Source: Ctena decussata (lineage: Eukaryota > Mollusca > Bivalvia > Lucinida > Lucinidae). Taken from it: a stretch of 64,000 nucleotides of DNA. Shown piece by piece: positions 54,652 to 63,979 of this stretch (position 1 is the stretch's first letter; every line of letters begins with the position of its first letter). The stretch lies in contig OZ022503.1 in assembly GCA_963989385.1 (NCBI GenBank), positions 47,986,858-48,050,857 on the forward strand, in the 5' to 3' direction. The notes under the pieces were generated by a model, which was not told the DNA's origin, did no database searches, and saw only the letters and a list, made by a program, of their open reading frames with translations. A program made the translations under genes and the position numbers.

Positions 54652-54885
54652 GCCGCGACACGAGAAAACCAACAAAGTGGTTGTCCGCCCAGCTCAGACT
54701 CAGATCAGCCTGGACATCTACCCAGCCTGATCAGACCCTTCGCTAAGCGCTTAAAGGATAGCTAAGGGTCTAAGCTACCTCCATGCGGACAGCGAAGACT
54801 CTGATCAGACTGGGCGGATGCCCAGGCTGATCTGAGTCTGCGCTGGGCGCACAACCACAGTGTTGGTTTTCTCACGTCGTGGCTC
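54650..54885. repeat. GAGCCGCG foldback MITE, copy 10
   Basis: Copy-1 orientation, with ATTT on both sides. Confidence 0.92.
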
Positions 54886-55114
54886 ATTTCTTTATTCTAA
54901 ACAAGGAACACAGAGCAATATGTATTTATCAAACTTTATTGGCAACAAGCTGCCACATTTCACAAAACAATCACAAAATGAAATATCAAATGTTAACAAT
55001 GTTACTGGTAAAATATTTACAAAGCACAGCTGTGGTTTCTTCTATACACCAAGATTTTCTCGTACCTCACAAACCTATATAACGAGAAAGGATATTCACA
55101 TGTGACATTTACAT

Positions 55115-55380
55115 AGGGTATAAACAAGTCCGCCATTTTTCGCTTCCTGCCGAGACTGTCCGTCATATTTGACTTCCGCCGAGACTGTTCGCGATCTCTT
55201 GCTTCCTACAGAAACTGCTCTGCATGGTAAATGGCTTCCTCAAGAGACCGTCCAAGCAATTCTGCTTCTGCCGAGACTCTTGGCAAGAAGCAGAATCACG
55301 CGGACAGTCTCTGCAGGAAGCCATTTTCCGTTGGGACAGACTCGGCAGCAAGCGGAAGTCAGCGGACTATTTTATACCCT
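55115..55380. repeat. CACAGGGTATAATC foldback element, copy 3
   Basis: AGGGTATAAACAAGTCCGCC to GCGGACTATTTTATACCCT with the same GCTTCCTGC...GAGACTGTCCG blocks. It is the most diverged copy, with no clear target duplication. Confidence 0.82.
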
Positions 55381-55640
55381 GTATTCAGCCTAGTACAACA
55401 ACAACAGTCATTCAGTTAAATGAAAACAAAACTCAAACATCAGTCATCAAAAATCAAACAGCACTAACACATACTATAATCCTTCATATGAAGCACACAG
55501 GAGAGGTAATTTTCCCAGATCCGGTTGTCATTGTCGCTTAGGTCGAAGCATTAAATTGGAAATTCGGCTAATAAGTACATTGTAAGTTAGAAACAAGTAA
55601 GAAGAAGCATGTGCGTCGACATGAGTCATATTCATTCTGT

Positions 55641-55664
55641 TTTTTTTTTTTTTTTTTTTTTTTT
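55641..55664. repeat. Poly-T tract
   Basis: A run of about 24 T, perhaps the tail of a retroposed sequence on the minus strand, though no body is recognisable. Confidence 0.7.
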
Positions 55665-56757
55665 AAAGTTACGTCATATACAGCGATATGACAAAACAAC
55701 AACAAAAGGTGAATAAATGAAAAAGTAAACAAGTTCGTAAAAATCTGTTCACTGTGTACATAATAAGTATGCCCTGCATGAATTATTTTTATTCTGTTCG
55801 TATGTTTTAAAAAAAAAAAAACATTTTATTTTACGAAAACTGATACGACACAGGTGTGGTAAATTAAACTCACCTCTAATGAACAATCGTACTTGCTCCA
55901 CTAATTAGACTACTGAAAAAGAGTGATGATTCAGGATATCAGATTTCCGACAGAGACTAACATACATGTATAAAGAGAATACATGTACCATGTTAGTGTC
56001 TAATCAGGCGAGACCAGAAACAGCGTAGGAATGGCGAGGCTCGCCGAGCCAGTCCGACGTGTTTCAAGGCCGAGCCTGACAAACTTGATACATGTATCAA
56101 AAGACACTTACGTGGTTTTCTATTTATCATGCATCATTAGAAGATTTTTAGGCGTAAAAAGAGTCAAACAAATGAAGAGCAAACGCAATTTTCATAGAAC
56201 TTCTGACGTTGTGAATTCGTTATGATGTAAGTCGGTGACGTCATTTGACCAATCGAACGTTGTTATAACGGTCAACGTCAGTGCGTAACCAATCGTCTTC
56301 AGAGATCGCTTCTAAAGGCATCGCCTGATAACCTTCGCGCAAGCACAGTTCTAAAGTGGCATGATATCATATCATGTTATCATACCCTGTTATCAGGTGA
56401 AATTTGCAGCAGATGCATGATAAAAGTATTTACATGTACGCATTTGTTCTCTTCTCTAACATTTCTTTTAAGCTGTTACAATTGTTCTTTTTGGTCTTTT
56501 CTACACTTACCTGAACTAAAAAGCAGCTCAGTTGAATTTAGATATATCACAAGTCGAAGAAGTATAGGGATAAAAAGCAATTAAGTTGATGGTTTAACAT
56601 AAAAAGATGGCAATATACTTTCAGATCTGTGGCTAAATTAGCGATCAATAAAGCATGTACTTTAACAAAACCAGATAACAGAAACCACAACGATGAAAAG
56701 AAAAAAAAATCAAGCAATACAGTATATATTCAAACAAAAAATTTGTATAATATACAT
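55665..56757. other. No recognised feature
   Basis: AT-rich. A short ATATCATATCATGTTATCAT cluster with ACCTGATAAC-type sequence near 56330-56400 forms weak inverted repeats. Confidence 0.4.
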
Positions 56758-56991
56758 GGGCCGCGACACGACAAAACCAATAATGTGGTTGTGCGGCCGG
56801 CACAGACTCAGATCAGCCTGGGCATCCGCCCAGTCTGATCAGTCTTCGCGGTCCGCATGGAGGTAGCTTAGACCCTTAGCTACCCATCAAGCCCAAAGCG
56901 AAGCGTCTGATCAAACTGGTCGGACACCCAGGCTGATCTGAGTCTGCGCTGGGTGCACAACCACATTATTGGTTTTCTCGTGTCGCGGCTC
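56758..56991. repeat. GAGCCGCG foldback MITE, copy 11
   Basis: Opposite orientation to copy 1. The left end is mutated to GGGCCGCG, and a (TA)n run of about 24 bp follows the right end. Confidence 0.9.
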
Positions 56992-57130
56992 ATATATATA
57001 TATATATATATATATATGTGTAAGATTTAAGACAAAACGTTTTGCGTTTTGCGGCATCTGATCTTGGCCTGTACTTTTTGTCTGTGTTCTATTTATGGGA
57101 TGCTAGGTATTAATGTGTTAATAAAAATGT

Positions 57131-57273
57131 TTAGCCATATGTCACCTTCATAACCCATTCCATTCGGGATACCCCTTTACGGGTATATGGGCAAACAGTT
57201 TGGGTCCAGATCAGGCCCCACAAAAGTGGGGCCTGATCTGAGATCCAAACTGTTTGCTGCCTAGACATCATTT
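57131..57273 (-). CDS. Candidate last exon of the glycine-rich gene
   Basis: A good acceptor (TATCTCTTGCAG, AG 57275-57274) lies 120 bp beyond the exon-4 donor. Joined in phase, it stays open for 46 further codons to a TAA at 57133-57131. Against it, the predicted peptide is not glycine-rich and runs through a 67 bp hairpin (57191-57257) that looks like a mobile element. It is a plausible terminal or alternative exon only. Confidence 0.3.
57191..57257. repeat. Hairpin GCAAACAGTTTGG...CCAAACTGTTTGC
   Basis: A 31-33 bp stem (with CAGATCAGGCCCCAC and its complement) around an AAAA loop. The GCAAACAGT...TAGACCC...GATCAG wording recurs around 24057, 61002 and 63043. Confidence 0.85.
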
Positions 57274-57396
57274 CTGCAAGAGATAGTTAGACAAATATTG
57301 TCAAAATAAACTTGATTTTTTTATGCAGACGACAATTTAAGCAGACGACAAAAATACCCAGAATGCAATGGGATAAACTAAATATATATTGCTTAC

Positions 57397-58053
57397 TATA
57401 CCCACTTCCTGGTCCAACTGGGCTCCCCCAGCCAATGTTTCCGACATTGCTGACTCCGGTTCCGACCAGTCCGCTGTTCCATCCACCTCCCACTCCGGTT
57501 CCAACCAGTCCGCTGCTCCATCCACCTCCTACTCCGCTTCCAACCAGTCCGCTATTCCAACCACCGCCTAATCCTTTTCCAACCAGTCCGCTATTCCATC
57601 CGCCGCCTATTCCGCTTCCAACCACTCCGCTGCCCCAACCCTGTCCCAGTCCGCTTCCAACCACTCCGCTGCCCCAACCCTGTCCCAGTCCGCTTCCAAC
57701 TACTCCGCTACCCCATCCCTGTCCCAGTCCGCCTCCAACCAAACCACTGCCCCATCCGCCGCCCAGTCCTTGGCCAACAGTTCCTACTAATCCGCTGTTC
57801 CACCCGGTGCCTAATCCGGTGCCTAAATGAGTGCCGATAACCCCACCACTCAACCCGCTATTCCATCCACCGGACCAGCCACCCAATCCAAGGCTGTATT
57901 CAGAGCCAAGTCCTAGGTTACCTCCCCAGTATCCCATGCCTGATTCATAGCCTGGGTAGTAACCACCCATGCTATACATTCCTAGATCACCACCCCATCC
58001 GTAACCGTAATCGAGTCCAAGTGAGCCGCCCAATCCAAGTCCACTACTAAATC
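57397..58053 (-). CDS. Glycine-rich protein exon 4 (GWGSG/GGWNSG repeat domain)
   Basis: The exon begins after the acceptor TTGCTGTTGCAG (AG 58055-58054) and codes for 218 whole codons. A Tyr/Gly-rich head (LDYGYGWGGDLGMYSMGGYY) is followed by tandem units of about 13 residues such as GWGSGVVGSGLGQ and GGGWNSGLVGTGV. At DNA level the units repeat every 39 bp between about 57440 and 57790, so repeat number is probably variable between alleles. The donor ATA|GTAAGC (GT 57396-57395) ends the exon if it is used. Confidence 0.82.
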
Positions 58054-61000
58054 CTGCAACAGCAATAATATAATCATATAGAGACCTTTTGTTTAAATAA
58101 TAACAATAATGATAAAAATAAAAGATTCTTCAAATTGTTACCTAATATGAAAATAACAGTGCTTGTCGACTCGTATATATGAAAAACATATTTGAGCCGC
58201 GACACGAGAAAACCAACAATGTGGTTGTGCGCCCAGCGCAGACTCAGATCAGCCTGGGCATCCGCAGACTCTTCGCTGTCCGCATGAAGGTAGCTTAGAC
58301 TCTCAGCTACCCTTTAAGCGCTTATCGAAGAGTCTGACCAGACTGGGCAAATGCCCAGGCTGATCTGAGTCTGCGCTGGGCGCACGACCACATTGTTGGT
58401 TTTCTCGTGTCGCGGCTCATTTGTGCACCATTTTGCTTTGAAGTAAACGAACCGGCCGAGTTATCTCAAACGGACTGGTGTACGTATGTATTGTTCAACC
58501 ATGTAAAGATAAAAAGATACTATTTAATTATGCAAACCTTCAGATGTGATGGATACATATTTACTATTCTTGCTTATGTATGTAGTACAACACCACCAAT
58601 AGGAGAGGAAAAATATAGGCCTAGCGTACATCCAATCCTTTGACTCATATTATACATATTACAGGGTATAATCCAGTCCGCCAATTTTCGCTTCCTGCAG
58701 AGACTGTCCGTCATATTTGGCTTCCACCGAGGCTGTCCGCGATCTCTTGCTTCCTGCTGAGACTTATGTACATGATAAATGACTTCCTGCAGAGACTGTC
58801 CGCGGACAGTCTCGGCAGGAACCTATTTTTGAGGACGGTAGTCCCTGTTGGAAGCAAGAGATTGCGGACAGTCTCGGCGGAAGCCGAATATGATGGACAG
58901 TCTCTGCAGGAAGCGAAAATTGGTGGACTGGTTTATACTCTGTGTATATATCTTGTCAAGAAATTTCTAATAAATAAATCACAAAACTCCTGAAAGTGGC
59001 CAAACCGAAATGAGCGCGACACGACAAAACCAACAATGTGGTTGTGCGCCCAGCGCAGACTCAGATCAGCCTGGGCATCCGCCCAGTCTGATCAGAGTCT
59101 TCGCTGTCCGCATGGATGTAGCTTAGACCTTTGGCTATCCTTTAAGCGCTTAGCAAAGAGTCTGATCAAACTGGGCTGATGCCCAGGCTGATCTGAGTCT
59201 GCGCAGGGCGCACAACCACATTGTTGGTTTTCTTGCGTCGCGGCTCAAATATCGCCACTTTTGGCCACTTTCAGGAGTTCTATGATAATGTTCAACAGTT
59301 TATCTTTGATAAAGCTAAACTTCTGTACTTAAATGATTTATATACTTATAGGTCGAACACGATTGTTGTATTTAGTATGCCATTTGCAAAAGCTTGAATT
59401 TTTGATTTCCAAATTGAAATAAAATTACAAGGAGTGATTGGTTGAAAATGTCTTACTGTTCATGGAACATCTTCTAAACGTTTGACCAAGTGCATGTACG
59501 TTTGGATCCAATATGGAACCCTATCATTTTCGAAATTTGTGGTTACTGAGTGGTATCAAGAGAAAATTGAGATGTTCAGATGTAAAAGTACAGTCGAATC
59601 TATCCTAATGGGTCACTGTATTAAGGGGTCGCCTGTCTTAAGCAGCTACAGTTTTGGGGTCCCTTGAACCCAATAACAATGCAAGTGAACCTGTATTATG
59701 CGGTCACCTGTCTTAAGCAGCCAGTTTTTGTGTGTCCTCTGGGGTGACCCCTTAAGACAGATTTGACTGTAGTGTGCTACGGGGTTTATTACAATATTAC
59801 AGCCACTGAAGGTTTGACCCATTTTAGGTAATTTTCACAACTTCCATCACCTATACCTCACCCCAGCAAAGTGTACATTTCAAGTTTTTTGTTTGAACGG
59901 AAATGTGGGTTGAGACTAAACTATGCATATTTAGATAATGTCTGCGCTCTCTCCAGTTCAAAAGAGAGAGTGCTATCTGCGTACAATATCCATTTTTGAA
60001 GGCCACACCGGCATGGAATTTAGATGGGAGTAAAACTATTTCGAGCCATCTAAATTTGTTTCGGCTTTCAAGTTTTGCAAAACTAAGTAAGCGGGGCACT
60101 TAAAAGTGCTTCATTTATTCTGGGTCTTGATTGTCGACAAATGAGCCGCGACACGACAAAACCAACAATGTGGTTGTGCGCCCAGCGCAGACTCAGATCA
60201 GCCTGGACATCCGCCCAGTCTGATCAGAGTCTTCGCCGTCCGCATGAAGGTAGCTAAGACCCTTAGCAACCCTTTAAGCGCTTAGGGAAGACTCTGCTAA
60301 GACTTGGCGGATGCCCAGGCTGATCTGAGTCTGTGCTGGGCGCACAACCACATTGTTGGTTTTCTCGTGTCGCGGCTCAAATCGTGTTTAGCAGCCCTTA
60401 ACCATTATATGCCCAGTGTCCCAGGGAAACATTGCCTCTCTAATTAGAACATCTGTACAATATGCTGATATGATAGATTGCACATGTATATGAACCTACC
60501 AAGTCCGCTGCCCCAGCCCCCTCCGTATCCGCTGCCCCAGCCCGCTCCGATACCGCTGCCCCAGCCACCGTGACCACTGAAACAAATGAGAATAAAGATC
60601 AATATGTTGTCAGGAAAATCAGGCTTTATTGTGCGAGTCCTGAGAAAAAGGTAGGGCAAAAGTACGACTAAAACTTACATAAGTTCGAAATGAAGGGATA
60701 TTACATAAAAGCAGAGAGAAGGAGGACAGGATTTTCAAGATATCTTACAAGTAATCCTCAATTATCATGATTATATACCGTCATCTACATTGTTAATGCC
60801 ATCATAAATATTCTGCTTGGTTTAGAGCAAGTTATTCCAATTTCTTAGACAGGAACTGTCGGATGGCCAGCACTTTATCATAAGCTCAGATCACCCTTCG
60901 GAAGACGCTGTTTTTCTTATGTTTTCCCCACCGATATCATCAGTTTCCTTCAGGAGCAGTCTAATCAGGGTCAGCACTGTTCGCTTTTTTGCCTTTCAAA

Positions 61001-63658
61001 ACTTAGGTCCTACGGTATTGATGCACGACTTGTATCATGGCAGTAACATGATTAATTTCTGAACAGCTTTCAGGGCAGGTATAGAAATGAGGAAAAAACG
61101 CAGCGGTTTACCGGTCCACCATAATCTATTCCAATATTTATTTCAGGATTTTCAGTAAACAGTATTACCCTCCATATCCTTTGACTGGTGCCTTTTTACC
61201 ATAACTCTTCTTTCCTTTTCCTGAAATATACACATGGGCAAACATGTCAGTAGCCTCGAATATATAGCTACCCTGTTGTTTTTTCTTTTCAAAACGCTTA
61301 AAACGCCAAAAAATTAAACTAGTTTAATTAGCAAATAGCATAAATCCAGAAAACGCCGCTCATAATGAGGCGCTTCATCTGGGTCTACACTGGGTATCAT
61401 TTAGTCTTTGAATTTCCATTTAATATAGCTTGGACGATGCACTTTCTTTTTACATGTGTTCATTCTTCGTCTTTTTTCTTTTTTTTTCTTCTCTCTGGCG
61501 CTGATCTTCTTCGCGCTCAATGCTAGTCCGAACATCGTACTGGCATAAGCGTATAAAATTATCTTGAGACAAACTCTCCGGACTCGTATTACAACTGGTA
61601 CAAATCAGATATGTTTAAAGTCAATGTACGACGTAGAAAATGAGCATATCCTTTCTCGGCCTATCAAGACTGATAAACAGTGTATCAGACTCAACTTGCC
61701 AAAATTATCTTAAACTGACTTGCAATTTATTTGTTGGTAATTCAGTTTTGCCGATTAGCGATACTCGACAGGCACATTAAGTCGTAATGACGTCGCACTG
61801 ACGACAATGCGACGTCACCATATCGCATCGACGTCATTTCGACGTCATGTACCTGCTGGGTTGAGTCGAATTAAAATCTTAAAAGTTCCTTCAAGAGCAG
61901 AGAATACATACAGAAGTAGGAACATGGGCCAGACTACGTAGTTTCGGCTAATAAAGCCTCGTCAGTGACCCTGACAATATCTGGTGACAAAATCAAGAAA
62001 ATGCATACTGTAATTTCTTAATTTTTATTGGACAATCGATTCAAAGACTGATTAATTTCAAAAGGATCCAAATAATATAAAAGACGATGCTCTAGAATAA
62101 TAGTCTACATCGATCTCAAATTTTAGATTTCTCAGAATCTATCCTCTGATCTCAAAGGATGTAAATAAAATATAATCTGCACTATGGATGATGTACGGGG
62201 AGACTTTTTACGGCCGCCACACGGCACAACACCAGCTGCAGTGAGGTAAAATTAAAATCTTAAAAGTTCCTTCAAGAGCAGAGAATACACACAGAAGTAG
62301 GAACCTCAAAAATAAAAGACTACATATTTACTTTTAATATATGAAACGTACTAATTGTTATTATTTTTATCATTATCATTATTACATGTATTTAAATCAG
62401 TATAACTATGTTGTCTACAGTACATGTAACATTTAAAAAAGGGAAAGGTTTCCCACAGCCTAGTGACCGTAGGGGCAGTGTGGGTTAGAGGCCCACTGTA
62501 TTTTGGGCACATCAAATGAAAGGCGGAGCCCACCCGACTACTTTTGCTGCCTTATCCTTCCCTGATTCGAAAAAGTAACCCATTTACATTTGGGTTGACA
62601 GAGTTTTCCAGTCGCCATTTGTCACAAGCCGGGGTTCGAACCCACGACCTTCTGCACCATAACCGAGTCGCTCTTATCACTCGACCGCGGCGCCTCTCTT
62701 TATTTAACATTTAGAAAAACATCAGATGAGCCGCGACCCGACAAAACACAGTGACATGTGCGCCACCCGAAGACTCAGATCAGTCTGGGCATCCGCCCAG
62801 TTTGATCAGAGTATTCGCTCTCAGAATGGAAGTAACTTTAGACCCTTAGCTACCCTTAAGCGCACAGCGAAGACTATGATCAGGCTGGGCGGATGCCCAG
62901 GCTGATCAAAGTCTTTGCTACTTTGTGAGTTTTGTCGTGTCGCGGCTCAAATAATTATGAGACACTTGAATTCCATCAAATACTGAATGTTTGGACAGTT
63001 TGTCTGAGATACATGTAAACAGTGCAGAACCATATCAGAGTCCCCATGAAGGAGCAGTCTGATCAGGGTCTACACTATTTGCCATTCCATCTGCATCATT
63101 AAGATGCATTACTGCATACAAAAAAAAAAGAAACTGTTCAATTTTAGGACAATAACGGTTATTATTTTAGCAATCGGAACACCGCTCGGCCAATTCCGTG
63201 AATTGAATTCACGGAATTGGCCGAGCGTGCACCGATTGTTATTTTAGGTGTCTCATTTGTTAGGAGTTTTACGGTAAATGCTGAATAAAAATGGAGACTG
63301 TGCTTTTCTTTTGACGATGTGTATACTTACCAATCGGTAAAAGTGGTAATGGTTTTATCGGCACCACAGGAACCACGGGAGGAGGAGGAGGAGGAGGCGG
63401 GGGTGGTGGGGGTGGAACAACGGGAACAGGAATAACAGGCACAGGCACGGGCACTGGAATAGGGGCTGGTTTCACATTTTTCTTTCCGTAACCCTTGCCA
63501 AATCCGCCGCCGAAACCGCCGCCAAAACCACCGCCAAAAGCGCCAGCACCGATCCCGAAACCTCCTCCGTGTCCGAAACCACCTGATCCCTTGCCATACC
63601 CTGTTACCGTTGCCACTGCAACACAGAGAATCACAGCGATACCCACAGCTCCCCGCAT
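57397..63658 (-). CDS. Secreted glycine-rich structural protein (shell-matrix-like), four or five exons
   Basis: The exons 63658-63331, 61220-61169, 60576-60500 and 58053-57397 join in phase to give 371 codons plus one base. Residues 1-20 form a signal peptide (MRGAVGIAVILCVAVATVTG). Then come a Gly/Phe/Tyr/Lys segment (GGFGHGG, repeated GGGF, KGYGKK), a Pro-Val block of PVPV repeats, a run of about 13 Pro, a Lys/Gly linker (KGKKSYGKK), a GWGSG segment, and a 219-residue Gly/Trp/Ser/Leu/Val domain with about a dozen tandem units of the type GGGWNSGLVGTG. There are no cysteines after the signal peptide. Such composition is typical of secreted structural proteins, including glycine-rich shell-matrix proteins of bivalves; this role is inferred from composition, since low complexity precludes assignment to a named family. 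The last exon is uncertain: reading through exon 4 adds 36 residues to a stop at 57287, whereas a donor (ATA|GTAAGC) could join to an exon at 57273. Confidence 0.78.
58194..58418. repeat. GAGCCGCG foldback MITE, copy 12
   Basis: Opposite orientation to copy 1, with about 10 bp missing from the left arm (CATCCGCAGACTCTTCGC). Flanked by ATTT on both sides. It is in the intron before glycine-rich exon 4, 140 bp from its acceptor. Confidence 0.92.
58662..58942. repeat. CACAGGGTATAATC foldback element, copy 4
   Basis: ACAGGGTATAATCCAGTCCG to TGGACTGGTTTATACTCTGT with GCTTCCTGCAGAGACTGTCC blocks in both arms. Flanked by ATAT-like sequence. Confidence 0.85.
59012..59246. repeat. GAGCCGCG foldback MITE, copy 13
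   Basis: Opposite orientation to copy 1, with AAAT on both sides. Flanking sequences GAAAGTGGCCAAA (left) and TTTGGCCACTTTC (right) are also inverted, so the insertion hit, or sits at the centre of, an older palindrome. Confidence 0.92.
59600..59780. repeat. Short repeat of GTCACCTGTCTTAAGCAGC
   Basis: ATTAAGGGGTCGCCTGTCTT and TTATGCGGTCACCTGTCTTA, each followed by AAGCAGC, then the inverted GACCCCTTAAGACAGATTTG. A small dispersed element remnant. Confidence 0.55.
60143..60378. repeat. GAGCCGCG foldback MITE, copy 14
   Basis: Opposite orientation to copy 1, perfect AAAT duplication. In the intron after glycine-rich exon 3. Confidence 0.92.
60500..60576 (-). CDS. Glycine-rich protein exon 3
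   Basis: This 77-base exon lies between the acceptor TTTGTTTCAG (AG 60578-60577) and the donor CTTG|GTAGGT. It codes for HGGWGSG, GAGWGSG and GGGWGSGLG units, the same Trp-Gly-Ser-Gly theme as the large exon 4. It completes one split Gly codon at each end. Confidence 0.8.
61169..61220 (-). CDS. Glycine-rich protein exon 2
   Basis: This 52-base exon lies between the acceptor ATATTTCAG (AG 61222-61221) and the donor GGAGG|GTAATA. It codes for a Lys/Gly linker, KGKKSYGKKAPVKGYG. Its two leading bases complete the Gly codon left by exon 1 and its two trailing bases start another Gly codon completed by exon 3. It was found by phase and composition. Confidence 0.75.
61766..61860. repeat. CCCAGCAGGCAC minisatellite element, copy D
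   Basis: CGACAGGCACATTAAGTCGT to GACGTCATGTACCTGCTGGG with GACGTC/GCGACGTC units. In the first intron of the glycine-rich gene. Confidence 0.78.
61862..62310 (-). repeat. Inverted copies of the CACCAGATCATRTCAGGGTC repeat
   Basis: TTAAAAGTTCCTTCAAGAGC with AGAGAATAC...CAGAAGTAGGAAC appears at 61876-61925 and again at 62257-62305. GTCAGTGACCCTGACAATAT, CTGGTGAC and the GAGACTTTTTACGGCCGCCA segment match 30105-30645 in reverse. Confidence 0.75.
62460..62700 (-). repeat. tRNA-like SINE (family 4)
   Basis: On the minus strand the head is GAGGCGCCGCGGTCGAGTGA, TAAGAGCGACTCGG and GTGGGTTCGAACCCCGGC, with box A- and box B-like segments. The body includes GTGGGCTCCGCCTTTCATTT. The head does not fold as a complete tRNA, so I do not call a tRNA gene. 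Confidence 0.65.
62728..62948. repeat. GAGCCGCG foldback MITE, copy 15
   Basis: Opposite orientation to copy 1. It has internal deletions in both arms and diverged ends, flanked by AGAT and AAAT. Confidence 0.88.
63183..63228. repeat. Perfect hairpin CGCTCGGCCAATTCCGTGAA
   Basis: Two 20-22 bp arms around a GAATTG-type centre, followed and preceded by diverged copies of GGTTATTATTTTAG. It is probably a small foldback element inside intron 1 of the glycine-rich gene. Confidence 0.85.
63331..63658 (-). CDS. Glycine-rich protein exon 1 (signal peptide, FGGG and polyproline parts)
   Basis: The exon codes for 109 codons plus one base, ending at the donor ATTG|GTAAGT (GT 63330-63329). I chose the ATG at 63658 rather than an in-frame upstream one because a strong acceptor, CTCTTTCAG, lies five bases before it (AG 63664-63663) and the residues after it make a classic signal peptide. 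The upstream reading frame runs into a transposable element at 63689, so the longer frame is spurious. Confidence 0.82.
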
Positions 63659-63688
63659 GGTTCTGAAAGAGATAAAGAGAATATAAAC

Positions 63689-63916
63689 GAGCCGCGACAC
63701 GAGAAAACCAACAATGTGGTTGTGCGCCCAGCGCAGACTCAGACCAGCCTTGGCATTTGCCCAGTTTAATTAGAATCTTTGTTAAGTGCTCAAAGAGTAG
63801 CTAAGGGTCTATGCGGACAGCGGACAGCGAAGACTCTGATCAGACTGAGCGGATGCCCAGGCTGATCTGAGTCTGCGTTGGGCGCACAACCACATTGTTC
63901 GTTTTGTCGCGGCTCA
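63689..63916. repeat. GAGCCGCG foldback MITE, copy 16
   Basis: Copy-1 orientation, with a perfect AAAC duplication (63685-63688 and 63917-63920). It lies directly upstream of the 3' splice site of the first coding exon of the glycine-rich gene. Confidence 0.92.
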
Positions 63917-63979
63917 AACCATGTATTCAAGCAAAAAATGTTTCAAAGGCATGCGGTTTAGTATCGATACATACATTTT

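Noticed and set aside
57312..57830. 172-codon proline-rich plus-strand frame
   Set aside because: Exact antisense shadow of the glycine-rich exon 4 (Gly codons read as Pro on the other strand). The minus-strand frame has the splice sites and linked exons.
63659..63700. Upstream in-frame ATG extending the glycine-rich protein N-terminus
   Set aside because: The extension lies beyond a strong CTCTTTCAG acceptor and starts in a transposable element; the ATG at 63658 gives a clean signal peptide.
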